A stretch of DNA of 64,000 bases from Burkholderia sp. MS389 (GTDB lineage Bacteria > Pseudomonadota > Gammaproteobacteria > Burkholderiales > Burkholderiaceae). This document shows positions 28,135 through 39,125 of the stretch, piece by piece; positions within the stretch are counted from its first letter, which is position 1; every line of letters starts with the position of its first letter. The notes under the pieces were generated by a model. That model saw nothing but the letters and a program-made list of their open reading frames with translations. It did no database searches and was not told where the DNA came from. Position numbers and translations under genes: made by a program. The DNA lies in the NCBI RefSeq assembly GCF_016899425.1, contig NZ_CP045994.1, positions 3,286,001 through 3,350,000 on the forward strand, given 5' to 3'.

Positions 28135-29730
28135 ATGCACGTCAAGCCGTTCGCCGTGGCCGCGCTCGCGGTCGCCCTTGCCGCCCCCGGCCTCGCCGCC
28201 GCCAAGCCGCTTACCGTCTGCACGGAATCGAGCCCGGACGGTTTCGACGTCGTGCAGTACAACTCGCTCGTCACGACCAACGCATCGGCCGACGTGATCT
28301 TCAACACGCTCGTGTCCTACGACGAAGCCGCGAAGAAAGTCGTACCCGCGCTCGCGGACAAATGGGAAGCGAGCGCCGACGGCCTCACGTACACGTTCCA
28401 CCTGCGCCCGAACGTCGCGTTCCAGACCACCGACTATTTCAAGCCGGGCCGCGCGCTCAATGCGGACGACGTCGTGTTCACGTTCGCGCGGATGCTCGAC
28501 GACGCGAATCCGTGGCACAAGGTGGCCGGCGCGAGCGGCTTCCCGCATGCGCAGTCGATGGGCCTCGTGAAGCTCGTGAAGTCGGTCACGAAGGTCGACG
28601 ACAGCACGGTGAAATTCGTGCTGAACGAGCCGAACGCGACGTTCGTGCCGATCCTGACGATGGGCTTCGCGTCGATCTACTCGGCCGAATACGCGGACCA
28701 GCTGCTGAAGGCCGGCAAGCAGGCCGACCTGAACGCGAAGCCGGTCGGCACCGGCCCGTTCGTGCTGAAGAGCTATACGAAGGACGCGCTGATCCGCTAC
28801 GACGCGAACCCGACGTACTGGGGCACGAAACCGAAGGTCGACCGGCTGATCTACGCGATCACGCCCGACCCGTCGGTGCGCCTGCAGAAGGTGAAGGCCG
28901 GCGAATGCCAGATCGCGCTGTCGCCGAAGCCGCAGGACGTGCTCGCCGCGAAGGGCGAAAGCGCGCTGAAGGTCGTGCAGACGCCCGCGTTCATGACCGC
29001 GTTCGTCGCGCTGAACACGCAGAAGAAGCCGCTCGACAACGACAAGGTGCGCGAGGCGCTGAACCTCGCGTTCGACCGCGCGACCTACCTGAAGGTCGTG
29101 TTCGACAACACCGCGACGGCCGCGAACAATCCGTATCCGCCGAACACGTGGAGCTACGCGAAGGACGTCGCGCCGTATGCGTACGATCCCGCGAAGGCGA
29201 AGCAGCTGCTCGCGCAGGCCGGCTTCCCGAACGGCTTCTCGACGACCATCTGGACGCGCCCGACCGGCAGCGTGCTGAACCCGAACCCGAAGGTCGGCGC
29301 GGAACTGCTGCAGGCCGACCTCGCGAAGGTCGGCGTGAAGGCCGAGGTGAAGGTGATCGAATGGGGCGAGCTGATCAAGCAGGCGAAGCTCGGCCAGCAT
29401 GACATGCTGTTCATGGGCTGGGCCGGCGACAACGGCGATCCGGACAACTACCTGTCGCCGCTGTTCAGCTGCAACGCGGTGAAGTCGGGCATCAACTTCG
29501 CGCGCTTCTGCGACGCGCAGCTCGACAAGCTGATCGCCGACGGCAAGTCGACCGCGGATCAGGCCAAGCGCGCGAAGCTGTACGAATCGGCGCAAAAGAT
29601 CATCCACGATCAGGCGCTGTGGATTCCGCTCGGCTACCCGACCGCGGCCGCGTTGACGCGCACGAACGTGAGCGGCTATCACGTGAGTCCGTTCGGCCGG
29701 CAGAACTTCACGACGGTCGCCGTGCAGTAA
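28135..29730 (+). CDS. Peptide ABC transporter substrate-binding protein (DppA-like), orphan
   Basis: This 531-residue periplasmic protein has a signal peptide (about 1-23, cut near AAA-KPLTVC) and the SBP type-2 (family 5) fold. Landmarks are TVCTESSPDGFDVVQY, LNADDVVFTFARML, VGTGPFVLKSY and YLSPLFSCNA. It is closest in pattern to DppA-type dipeptide or haem-binding proteins. No permease or ATPase genes adjoin, so it must serve a transporter coded elsewhere. The GTGGGAGA ribosome site fixes the start. Confidence 0.9.
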   Translation: MHVKPFAVAALAVALAAPGLAAAKPLTVCTESSPDGFDVVQYNSLVTTNASADVIFNTLVSYDEAAKKVVPALADKWEASADGLTYTFHLRPNVAFQTTDYFKPGRALNADDVVFTFARMLDDANPWHKVAGASGFPHAQSMGLVKLVKSVTKVDDSTVKFVLNEPNATFVPILTMGFASIYSAEYADQLLKAGKQADLNAKPVGTGPFVLKSYTKDALIRYDANPTYWGTKPKVDRLIYAITPDPSVRLQKVKAGECQIALSPKPQDVLAAKGESALKVVQTPAFMTAFVALNTQKKPLDNDKVREALNLAFDRATYLKVVFDNTATAANNPYPPNTWSYAKDVAPYAYDPAKAKQLLAQAGFPNGFSTTIWTRPTGSVLNPNPKVGAELLQADLAKVGVKAEVKVIEWGELIKQAKLGQHDMLFMGWAGDNGDPDNYLSPLFSCNAVKSGINFARFCDAQLDKLIADGKSTADQAKRAKLYESAQKIIHDQALWIPLGYPTAAALTRTNVSGYHVSPFGRQNFTTVAVQ

Positions 29731-29922
29731 CCGTGCGTGGCGCGCAAGCGACGGCGTTCGCGCCGCTCGCTTGCGGCCCGCGCGCCGCGCTTGCTACACT
29801 GCGCGCTCATTCCTCATACCGGACGCCAGCCAAAGTGAACAACTAAGCCTTCCCGAAATGTTTTCGCCGCCCGTGCCACGCACGCCGCGCGCGAAGGTCT
29901 TCATGCATTTTTGGAGGTGCTT

Positions 29923-31575
<1,653 letters not shown>

Positions 31576-31588
31576 TTGGCGCTGACGA

Positions 31589-31843
31589 TCACTTATCTGT
31601 GCGCGCACCGCCCGAAACGACGAATTTCTGCGTGAAGAGACGCTCCGATTCCCGCAGGCCTTCCTCCGTCAGGAGGACAGATTTCGCCTTGTTGATCGAG
31701 TCGCCGATCAACCCGCGCTCATGCAACCGATTCAGCACATCCCAATCGAAGCCTTTCCATGCGCGATTGCCGTCGTGCAGCGTCAGACGCAAGAGCGCGA
31801 GGACGGTGTCGTCGACTGCCTGCAGATCGATATTCATTTCCAT
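31589..31843 (-). CDS. DUF6429 family small protein
   Basis: This 84-residue protein has the pattern DDTVLALLRLTLHDG, then RAWKGFDWDVLNRLHERGLI and VLLTEEGLRESERLF, which resembles a small winged-helix-like fold of unknown function. It ends 13 bp from the convergent ABC-F stop and lies 24 bp after the SWIM gene, so it is probably co-transcribed with it. Confidence 0.8.
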   Translation of the reverse strand: MEMNIDLQAVDDTVLALLRLTLHDGNRAWKGFDWDVLNRLHERGLIGDSINKAKSVLLTEEGLRESERLFTQKFVVSGGARTDK

Positions 31844-31867
31844 GCCCTCCCGTGCCTGTCAGCCGGA

Positions 31868-33655
31868 TCACGCGTCGAGCTTCCCGAGCAGCTTGATGAA
31901 ATTGCGCTTCGCGCGGTAGGTCTTGCGAATCGCTTCGAGTTCGTCGTCGAATACCGTCTGCTGGCGATGCGCAACGCGCAGCGCGCGAATTTCGCGCACG
32001 ACGCCGAACGCCTCGTCGTATCGTGCGCTGCCCGCGCCATGGTCGAGCGCGAACGGCAGATAGCGGTGATACAGCGCGATCGCGTCCTCGGGATGCGTCT
32101 TCGCCCGCGCAGCGGCCACCGCCGGCCATACGAGGGCTTCGACCGGCCCCTCCTGGAACGCGGCCCACGCTGCGTTGTCGTCCCGCTCCGCAAGCAAGAG
32201 CTTCACCAGCTCGGTGCGCGGCGGCGGTTCCCAGCGTCGTGCGCCGTTGCCGGGCCTCCCGGCCGCTTCGCGCTTGCGGGCAGCAGACTGCAGATGCGAG
32301 ATCGCGCGCGCCTTCACGGTAGCGTCCCGCCCCGTCCGCTTTGCGACCTTCATCAATGCACGGAATGCGTCGGCCGTCGGGTGGTCCGCGAAGCGCTCCC
32401 ACGCCAGTGCGTCTGCTCGATCGAACGCACGCCGGCGCAAATATTCGTCGATGCAGAAGCCCATCAGCCGATCGTCGTGCCGGTCCTTCATCTCGCGCAT
32501 TCCGCGTTCGGCCCAGGCCAGCCCTTCATCGAATCGACGGTGCTCCGCGCACAGTTCCGCGATCTGCGCATACCGGTACGAAGCGGACAGATCCTTCGAC
32601 CAGATGCCGATCAGCGCGTCGACATCACCATCGTGCCTCGCCAGCGACTCCAGCGCATGCTCGAGATTCAGGCGCGCCGTTTCGTACGAGCCCCGATCGT
32701 CCCGCCCCGGCAGCAGCGGCGGCAACTCGGCCCAACGAGCCTCGACCTGTTCCCGATAATGGGTCAGACCCGCATCGCCCAATACTTCCGCATAGGCCGG
32801 CACCACGTCGCGAAACGTATCCCACTGCCCGCCGGCCTGCAGGCGGAACAGGCGTTCGGCCAGTTTCACCGGATCCGGCCGCGTCTGAATGCATGCGTCG
32901 AGATGCAATGCCGCGAGTTCCTCAATCCCCGGCGCCACGCTGCCGTCCGAGTCGTCGATCTGCTCGAGACTCGCTTCGGCCTCGGCAATCGCCAGTTCCG
33001 CCAGCTCGACCACCTGCGCGGCATGGGATCTCGTCAGTTGCCGCCGCAGCATGTCGGCGAGCTCGAACAGGCCTTCTCCGTAGGTGTGCGCCTCGTCCCA
33101 GCCGAGCGGCCGCGACACGCGCGCCAGTTGTCGGACGGCGGCACGCAGGCTCGCCACATCATCGACATTCGCGCTGCGTGCGTCGAACAGCAGCCTGTCT
33201 CGCAACGAGCGGTCGCGCTCGGCCGCATCGAGCAGCCAGTGCCGCAACGCGCGCTCGTCGAGCGTCTCCAGATAGTCACGAATCAGCTCCGTCTGCGTCT
33301 TGCGCTTGCGACGCGGCTTCGACGACGGCTCGCGCTCCGCTTCACGGAAGACTTCCTCTCCGCTGTTTTCGAGCCACGACAACGCGACGGCCACCGCATG
33401 CTTGCAGAACGCGCCTTCGCCGCCCACCGGGCAATTACACGTGTAGCCGAGCGTGTCGTCGTCGCCCACCGACAATTCGACGCGATAGCGATACGTGCCG
33501 CGCACGGTCGCCGACAGCTCGCCGTCGCGCTCGGTCAGCCGCGAGACGGCGCCGTCGTGGTAGTACGCGGTACCGCGCTCGAAGGATTTCGGGTCGGCCA
33601 ATGCGCGTATTTCCGCGAGCGTGATGACGTCGGCTAGAGAGGTATTGCGAGACAT
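31868..33655 (-). CDS. SWIM zinc-finger protein with helical-repeat C-terminus
   Basis: This 595-residue protein has an N-terminal SWIM zinc finger with ligands Cys73, Cys75, Cys84 and His86 (CNCPVGGEGAFCKH), a fold that binds DNA or proteins. An Arg/Lys patch (SKPRRKRKTQTELI) follows at about 110-124. The remaining roughly 450 residues are helical, with TPR-like pairs (CAEHRRFDEGLAWAERGM, RRRAFDRADALAWERF). No catalytic motif is visible. It is followed by the DUF6429 gene on the same strand. The function is unknown. Confidence 0.85.
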   Translation of the reverse strand: MSRNTSLADVITLAEIRALADPKSFERGTAYYHDGAVSRLTERDGELSATVRGTYRYRVELSVGDDDTLGYTCNCPVGGEGAFCKHAVAVALSWLENSGEEVFREAEREPSSKPRRKRKTQTELIRDYLETLDERALRHWLLDAAERDRSLRDRLLFDARSANVDDVASLRAAVRQLARVSRPLGWDEAHTYGEGLFELADMLRRQLTRSHAAQVVELAELAIAEAEASLEQIDDSDGSVAPGIEELAALHLDACIQTRPDPVKLAERLFRLQAGGQWDTFRDVVPAYAEVLGDAGLTHYREQVEARWAELPPLLPGRDDRGSYETARLNLEHALESLARHDGDVDALIGIWSKDLSASYRYAQIAELCAEHRRFDEGLAWAERGMREMKDRHDDRLMGFCIDEYLRRRAFDRADALAWERFADHPTADAFRALMKVAKRTGRDATVKARAISHLQSAARKREAAGRPGNGARRWEPPPRTELVKLLLAERDDNAAWAAFQEGPVEALVWPAVAAARAKTHPEDAIALYHRYLPFALDHGAGSARYDEAFGVVREIRALRVAHRQQTVFDDELEAIRKTYRAKRNFIKLLGKLDA

Positions 33656-33731
33656 GGATCGCTACGGGTATTCGGATCGGGATCTGGAAATCGCACCAAA
33701 GCGCGCCGCGCAACTGCGCCAATGCGCATGC

Positions 33732-34808
33732 TCACGGTCGCACGAAGCGAATCACGCCGTCGTCCCCCTGCTCGCGCACGAGCTCGCCCGCGAGCCACAG
33801 CAGGTTCAGGTGCGCGAGCGCCTCGCCGAGCGCGAAGGTCATCTGGTGGATGTCGAGCTCGCGGCGGCGGAACATGATCGGCACGATATCGGCCGCGCTC
33901 ATCGGCTGCTCCGCGCACGCGACGCGCACTTCGGCCAGGCGCGCATCGTGGTGTTCGCGCAGTTGCGCGATGCGCGTGCGCACGCCGCGGAACGGCTTGC
34001 CGTGCGACGGCAGCACGAGCGTGTCGGGCGCCATCGTCTCGTAGCGGCCGAGCGATTCGAGGTACAGCGCGAGCGGGTTCGCTTCCGGCTCGAGATCGAA
34101 CACCGACACGTTCGTCGAGATGCGCGGCAGCACCATGTCGCCGGAAATCAGCACGCCGTCCGCTTCGCTGTGGAGCGCGCAATGTTCAGGCGAATGGCCG
34201 AAGCCGGTGACGACGCGCCACGTGCGCGCGCCGATCGTCACCGCGTCGCCTTCGCGCAGGCGCCGGTAGCGCGGCGGCACGGCCGGCACGAGATCCGAGT
34301 AATAGCCGCGGCGGTTGCGCAGCTTGTCGAGCGCGGCCGGATCGGTCAGCCCGTGGCGCGCGAAGTGCTCGGCAGCCGCCGCGCCGCCCGCGTTCGAACC
34401 GTTGCCGGCCGCCATCAGGCAGCCGAACAGATATTCGCCGAGCGTCATCCACAGCCGCACGTTCCAGCGGCCCTTGTCGCCGCCTTCGCACAGCCAGTTC
34501 GCGAGGCCGAAGTGGTCGGGGTGGCAGTGCGTGACGAGCACGCGCAGCACGGGCAGGCCGTCGAGCTGCGTGTCGAAGATCTGCTCCCAGTGCGTGCGGA
34601 TCGCGTCGGACGAGATCCCGCAATCGACGATCGTCCAGCCGGCCTGCCCGTCGATTTCGTCGCGCAGCAGCCAGAGATTGATGTGGTCGAGCGAGAACGG
34701 CAGCGGCATGCGCAGCCAGCGCACGCCGGGCGCGACCTCGAACGTGTCGCCCGCGGCGGGCAGCGTATCGGCGAAGGGATAGTCGAGTTGGTGTTCCAGG
34801 GCGTTCAT
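33732..34808 (-). CDS. MBL-fold metallo-hydrolase
   Basis: This 358-residue soluble protein has the metallo-beta-lactamase metal motif THCHPDHFG (His94, His96, Asp98, His99). Further ligands are at HSPEHCAL (about residue 206-208), SGDMVLP and PSHGKPF. A C-terminal winged-helix-like region of about 80 residues (MFRRRELDIHQMTFALGEAL) is as in LACTB2-type or RNase-Z-like hydrolases. The substrate is unknown; thioester or nucleic acid substrates are both possible. It is divergent from aceK. Confidence 0.87.
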   Translation of the reverse strand: MNALEHQLDYPFADTLPAAGDTFEVAPGVRWLRMPLPFSLDHINLWLLRDEIDGQAGWTIVDCGISSDAIRTHWEQIFDTQLDGLPVLRVLVTHCHPDHFGLANWLCEGGDKGRWNVRLWMTLGEYLFGCLMAAGNGSNAGGAAAAEHFARHGLTDPAALDKLRNRRGYYSDLVPAVPPRYRRLREGDAVTIGARTWRVVTGFGHSPEHCALHSEADGVLISGDMVLPRISTNVSVFDLEPEANPLALYLESLGRYETMAPDTLVLPSHGKPFRGVRTRIAQLREHHDARLAEVRVACAEQPMSAADIVPIMFRRRELDIHQMTFALGEALAHLNLLWLAGELVREQGDDGVIRFVRP

Positions 34809-35111
34809 CGGTGGGGCGTCTCGTCGTTATCGGTGCGAATGCGCGCCGGCGGCAGGCGCGGCGGGCGGTGCGTCGATTCTATCGCCGTCGCGCGAAACAG
34901 GTTCTCGACGACCGCCGGCCCGCCGCAAAAAAGTTCGTGTCAGAATCGGCTCCGTACCCGTATCTTTACGCGAAGATGCACCGAACGGCGCCCAACGGCG
35001 AACAACACGCCGATTGACGGCCGCTCGCGCGTCACCCCGAAAGTCATTGAAACGCCGACTTGGGCGCTAAAATGGCGGGTGCTTACAGCCCCTTGAACGA
35101 GCCTGCACGCG
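34809..35111. promoter_or_regulatory. Divergent MBL hydrolase/aceK promoter region
   Basis: 303 bp with no gene. TAAAAT at 35069-35074 (context GGCGCTAAAATGG), with TTGAAA at 35048-35053, is a possible aceK promoter with a short 15-bp spacer, giving a leader of about 30 nt. No strong operator is seen. Confidence 0.4.
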
Positions 35112-36929
35112 ATGAATCACTTCCCCAAACTGCTGTCGTCGCAGATCGGTTTCGACGTCGCGCAGACGATGCTCGAATACTTCGATCGCCATTACCGGAT
35201 CTTCCGCGAAGCGGCGGTCGATGCGAAGACGCTGTTCGAGCGCGGCGACTGGCACGGGCTGCAGCGGCTCGCGCGCGAGCGGATCACGTCGTACGACGAT
35301 CGCGTGAAGGAATGCGTCGAGGTGCTGGAAGACGAATACGACGCGGAGAACATCGACGACGAAGTGTGGCAGCAGATCAAGCTGCACTACATCGGGCTGC
35401 TCACGTCGCACCGCCAGCCCGAGTGCGCGGAAACCTTCTTCAATTCGGTGTGCTGCAAGATCCTGCACCGCTCGTATTTCAGCAACGATTTCATCTTCGT
35501 GCGCCCGGCGATCTCGACCGAGTATCTGGAGAACGACGAACCGGCCGCGAAGCCGACCTACCGCGCGTACTATCCGGGCACCGACGGGCTCGCGGTCACG
35601 CTCGAGCGCATCGTCACGAACTTCCAGCTCGAGCCGGCGTTCGAGGATCTCTCGCGCGACATCGGCTGCGTGATGCAGGCGATCGACGACGAATTCGGCC
35701 GCTTCGACGAAGCGCCGAATTTCCAGATCCACGTGCTGTCGTCGCTGTTCTTCCGCAACAAGAGCGCGTACATCGTCGGCCGCATCATCAACGCCGACCG
35801 CGTGCTGCCGTTCGCGGTGCCGATCCGCCACGTGCGCCCGGGCGTGCTCGCGCTCGACACCGTGCTGCTGCGCCGCGACCTGCTGCAGATCATCTTCAGC
35901 TTCTCACATTCGTACTTCCTCGTTGACATGGGCGTGCCGTCCGCGTACGTGGATTTTCTCTGCACGATCATGCCGGGCAAGCCGAAGGCCGAGATCTACA
36001 CGTCGGTCGGGCTGCAGAAGCAGGGCAAGAACCTGTTCTACCGCGACCTGCTGCACCACCTGTCGCATTCGAGCGACCGCTTCATCATCGCGCCCGGGAT
36101 CAAGGGCCTCGTGATGCTCGTGTTCACGCTGCCGTCGTTCCCGTACGTGTTCAAGATCATCAAGGATCACTTCCCGCCGCCGAAGGAAACGACGCGCGCG
36201 CAGATCATGGAGAAGTACCAGCTCGTGAAGCGCCACGACCGCCTCGGGCGGATGGCCGACACGCTCGAGTATTCGAGCGTCGCGCTGCCGCTCGCGCGGC
36301 TCGATCATGCGCTCGTGCGCGAACTCGAGAAGGAAGTGCCGTCGCTGCTCGAGTACGAGGACGACAAGCTCGTGATCGAGCACCTGTACATCGAGCGCCG
36401 GATGACGCCGCTGAACCTGTATCTGCAGAACGGCAGCGACGCGGACGTCGAGCACGGCGTGAAGGAATACGGCAACGCGGTGAAGGAGCTGATGAAGGCG
36501 AACATCTTCCCCGGCGACATGCTGTACAAGAACTTCGGCGTCACGCGCCACGGCCGCGTCGTGTTCTACGACTACGACGAGATCGAGTACCTGACCGACT
36601 GCAACGTACGACGCGTGCCGCCGCCGCGCAACGAGGAAGACGAACTGTCCGGCGAACCGTGGTATACCGTCGGCCCGCACGACATCTTTCCGGAGACCTA
36701 CGGGCCGTTCCTGCTCGGCGACCCGCGCGTGCGCGACGTCTTCATGAAGCATCACGCGGACTTTTTCGATCCCGTGCTGTGGCAGGCGAGCAAGGACAAG
36801 CTGATGCAGGGCGAATTGCCCGATTTTTATCCGTACGACACGGCCCTGCGCTTCAGCGTGCGCTACCCCGCGCGCTTCGACGCGACGGGCCGCAACGACG
36901 GCGCAGGCGACGCGCAGCGCGCCGCCTGA
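35112..36929 (+). CDS. aceK: Isocitrate dehydrogenase kinase/phosphatase
   Basis: This 605-residue bifunctional enzyme phosphorylates and dephosphorylates isocitrate dehydrogenase, switching carbon between the TCA cycle and the glyoxylate shunt. It matches AceK along its whole length. Landmarks are the regulatory N-terminal domain, the ATP loop region [20 protein letters not shown] (about 313-332) and the catalytic segment [17 protein letters not shown] with the DYDE acids near 478-481. E. coli AceK is 578 aa. In E. coli it follows aceBA; here it stands apart from glyoxylate-shunt genes. Confidence 0.96.
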   Translation: MNHFPKLLSSQIGFDVAQTMLEYFDRHYRIFREAAVDAKTLFERGDWHGLQRLARERITSYDDRVKECVEVLEDEYDAENIDDEVWQQIKLHYIGLLTSHRQPECAETFFNSVCCKILHRSYFSNDFIFVRPAISTEYLENDEPAAKPTYRAYYPGTDGLAVTLERIVTNFQLEPAFEDLSRDIGCVMQAIDDEFGRFDEAPNFQIHVLSSLFFRNKSAYIVGRIINADRVLPFAVPIRHVRPGVLALDTVLLRRDLLQIIFSFSHSYFLVDMGVPSAYVDFLCTIMPGKPKAEIYTSVGLQKQGKNLFYRDLLHHLSHSSDRFIIAPGIKGLVMLVFTLPSFPYVFKIIKDHFPPPKETTRAQIMEKYQLVKRHDRLGRMADTLEYSSVALPLARLDHALVRELEKEVPSLLEYEDDKLVIEHLYIERRMTPLNLYLQNGSDADVEHGVKEYGNAVKELMKANIFPGDMLYKNFGVTRHGRVVFYDYDEIEYLTDCNVRRVPPPRNEEDELSGEPWYTVGPHDIFPETYGPFLLGDPRVRDVFMKHHADFFDPVLWQASKDKLMQGELPDFYPYDTALRFSVRYPARFDATGRNDGAGDAQRAA

Positions 36930-36985
36930 CGCCGGCAACACCCGATCCGATATCGACTTGATTTCCGCCAACGGAATCCACACCG

Positions 36986-37753
36986 ATGACTACCCAAGAC
37001 AATCCGCTTTCACATCTGTTCGACAATAACGATGCCTGGGTCAAGCGCCAGCTCGCCGACGATCCCGATTTCTTCGCACGGCTCGCCGACCAGCAGGCGC
37101 CGGAATATCTGTGGATCGGCTGCTCCGATTCGCGCGTGCCGGCGAACCAGATCATCGGCCTGCCGCCGGGCGAAGTGTTCGTGCACCGCAACATCGCGAA
37201 CGTGGTCGTCCACAGCGATCTGAACTGCCTGTCGGTGATCCAGTTCGCGGTCGACATCCTGCGCGTGAAGCACATCATGGTCGTCGGTCACTACGGCTGC
37301 TCGGGCGTGAACGCAGCGCTGCACAACCGCCGCGTCGGCCTCGCCGACAACTGGCTGCATCATGTGCAGGACGTGCGCGAGCGCCATGCGGCGCTGCTCG
37401 ACGAATGGCCGGTCGGCGAAGCGCGGTATCGCCGCCTGATCGAGCTGAATTCGATCGAACAGGTCGTCAACGTGTGCCGCACCACGATCGTCAACGACGC
37501 GTGGGCGCGCGGCCAGTCGCTTACCGTGCACGGGCTCGTGTACGGCGTGCACGACGGCCGGATGCGCAACCTGGGGATGTCCGTGTCGAACTTCGACGCG
37601 CTCGACGCCACCTACAAGCGCTGCGTGGCGGCGCTGACCGCACGCGGCCAGCACGCGCCGGACAACGACATGGTCGCGGCGGACGCGGCACGGCTCGAAG
37701 ACGTCGCGCAGGCGGTCGCCGCCACGCTGAAGCCGTGCGACGATGCGCAGTAA
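36986..37753 (+). CDS. can: Beta-class carbonic anhydrase
   Basis: This 255-residue cytoplasmic zinc enzyme interconverts CO2 and bicarbonate. Zinc ligands are Cys46, His102 and Cys105 (CSDSR at 46-50; GHYGCSG at 101-107) with the Asp48-Arg50 dyad. It is about 35 residues longer than E. coli Can at the C-terminus. It lies 56 bp after aceK. Bicarbonate supply fits the biotin-dependent carboxylases nearby, but that link is only suggestive. Confidence 0.95.
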   Translation: MTTQDNPLSHLFDNNDAWVKRQLADDPDFFARLADQQAPEYLWIGCSDSRVPANQIIGLPPGEVFVHRNIANVVVHSDLNCLSVIQFAVDILRVKHIMVVGHYGCSGVNAALHNRRVGLADNWLHHVQDVRERHAALLDEWPVGEARYRRLIELNSIEQVVNVCRTTIVNDAWARGQSLTVHGLVYGVHDGRMRNLGMSVSNFDALDATYKRCVAALTARGQHAPDNDMVAADAARLEDVAQAVAATLKPCDDAQ

Positions 37754-37864
37754 CGTGCAGTGACGCGCCAGTCGCCTGACGGCGGCTGCCACGCGGGCGC
37801 GGCGCGCATCGAACGAATCTGACACCGGCACTGCCTCGGCGGCGCCTACCCAAGGAGCGACGGC

Positions 37865-38542
37865 ATGAAAACCGTATTGATCGTCGGCGCATCGCGCGGC
37901 CTCGGCCGCGAATTCGTCCGGCAATACCGGCGCGACGGCTGGAACGTGATCGCCACCGCGCGCGACGCGGCGTCGCTCGATGCGTTGCGTGCGCTGGGCG
38001 CGCAGCCGCATGCGCTCGATATCGCGCAGCCCGCGCAGATCGCGGCGCTCGGCTGGAAGCTCGACGGCGAGCGGCTCGATGCGGCCGTGCTCGTGTCGGG
38101 CGTGTACGGGCCGCGCACCGAAGGCGTCGAGACGATCACCGCCGAGGATTTCGACGCGGTGATGCATACGAACGTGCGCGGGCCGATGCAGTTGCTGCCG
38201 ATCCTGCTGCCGCTCGTCGAGGACGCGCGCGGCGTGCTGGCCGTCGTGTCGAGCCGGATGGGCAGCATCGCCGAGGCGACCGGCACGACCGGCTGGCTGT
38301 ACCGCGCGAGCAAGGCCGCGCTGAACGACGCGCTGCGCATCGCGTCGCTGCAGACGCGCCATGCCGCATGCATTGCGCTCCATCCCGGCTGGGTGCGCAC
38401 CGACATGGGCGGCGCGCAGGCCGCGATCGATCCGGAAACGAGCGTGACCGGCATGCGTCGCGTGATCGCCGAATCCGGTTCGGACGTGTCTCAGGCGAAC
38501 GGCCGGTTCTTCCAGTACGACGGCATCGAGCTCAGTTGGTGA
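37865..38542 (+). CDS. SDR-family oxidoreductase
   Basis: This 225-residue short-chain dehydrogenase has cofactor motif IVGASRGLGREF (6-17), catalytic Ser (VVSSRMGSI), YRASKAAL and HPGWVRTDMGG. It resembles the C-factor/sniffer-like subgroup with a short C-terminus. AAGGAG precedes the ATG by 8 bases. The substrate is unknown. Confidence 0.88.
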   Translation: MKTVLIVGASRGLGREFVRQYRRDGWNVIATARDAASLDALRALGAQPHALDIAQPAQIAALGWKLDGERLDAAVLVSGVYGPRTEGVETITAEDFDAVMHTNVRGPMQLLPILLPLVEDARGVLAVVSSRMGSIAEATGTTGWLYRASKAALNDALRIASLQTRHAACIALHPGWVRTDMGGAQAAIDPETSVTGMRRVIAESGSDVSQANGRFFQYDGIELSW

Positions 38543-38581
38543 GCCGCGCCGGCAACCGGGCGTTGTTAATTCACATTGCGC

Positions 38582-39019
38582 ATGATTTCGAACCGACCTG
38601 ACGCGTGCCCGTGCGGCGGCGCATCCCCCGCGCCCGCCGGCAACGCGCCGGCACCGCGCTACGCGGCCTGCTGCGGCCGCTTCATCGACGGCGGCGAAGC
38701 CGCCCCGACCGCACTCGAATTGATGCGCTCGCGGTACAGCGCGTACGTGCTCGGCGCGACCGATTACCTGCGCGCGACATGGGCCGCGCGCACCTGCCCG
38801 CCCGATCTCGACACCGACCCTGACGCGCCGGACGCGCCGCGCTGGCTCGGCCTCGCGGTCAAACGGCACGTACCGCTCGACGACCGGCATGCGGAGGTCG
38901 AATTCGTGGCGCGCTACAAGGTCGGCGGACGCGCTTACCGGCTGCACGAGACGAGCCGTTTCGAGCGCGACGAGCAGGGATTCTGGCGCTATGTCGACGG
39001 CGAAGTAAGTGAACGCTGA
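38582..39019 (+). CDS. YchJ family protein
   Basis: This 145-residue protein has the N-terminal CPCG cysteine pair (DACPCGG) and second pair YAACCGRFIDG, then the family core ALELMRSRYSAYVLGATDYL and a C-terminal FWRYVDGE. YchJ-like proteins (UPF0225) have an NTF2-like fold with an N-terminal zinc-binding knuckle. The second SEC-C knuckle of E. coli YchJ is missing at the C-terminus. The ATG at 38582 is used in place of a TTG two codons upstream. Confidence 0.88.
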   Translation: MISNRPDACPCGGASPAPAGNAPAPRYAACCGRFIDGGEAAPTALELMRSRYSAYVLGATDYLRATWAARTCPPDLDTDPDAPDAPRWLGLAVKRHVPLDDRHAEVEFVARYKVGGRAYRLHETSRFERDEQGFWRYVDGEVSER

Positions 39020-39125
39020 CAAATAGTTGCCATGTCAGACGCCGGGTAATTCCCGCATTGCACAACCTGATTTTGTCGGGCTACGATGGGCTCGACTTGG
39101 TCATGTTGCATGGCAGGGCTTACGG

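Noticed and set aside
31589..33655. Known defence system in the SWIM/DUF6429 region
   Set aside because: No nuclease, helicase, methyltransferase or toxin motif is visible in either protein, and the neighbours are housekeeping genes.
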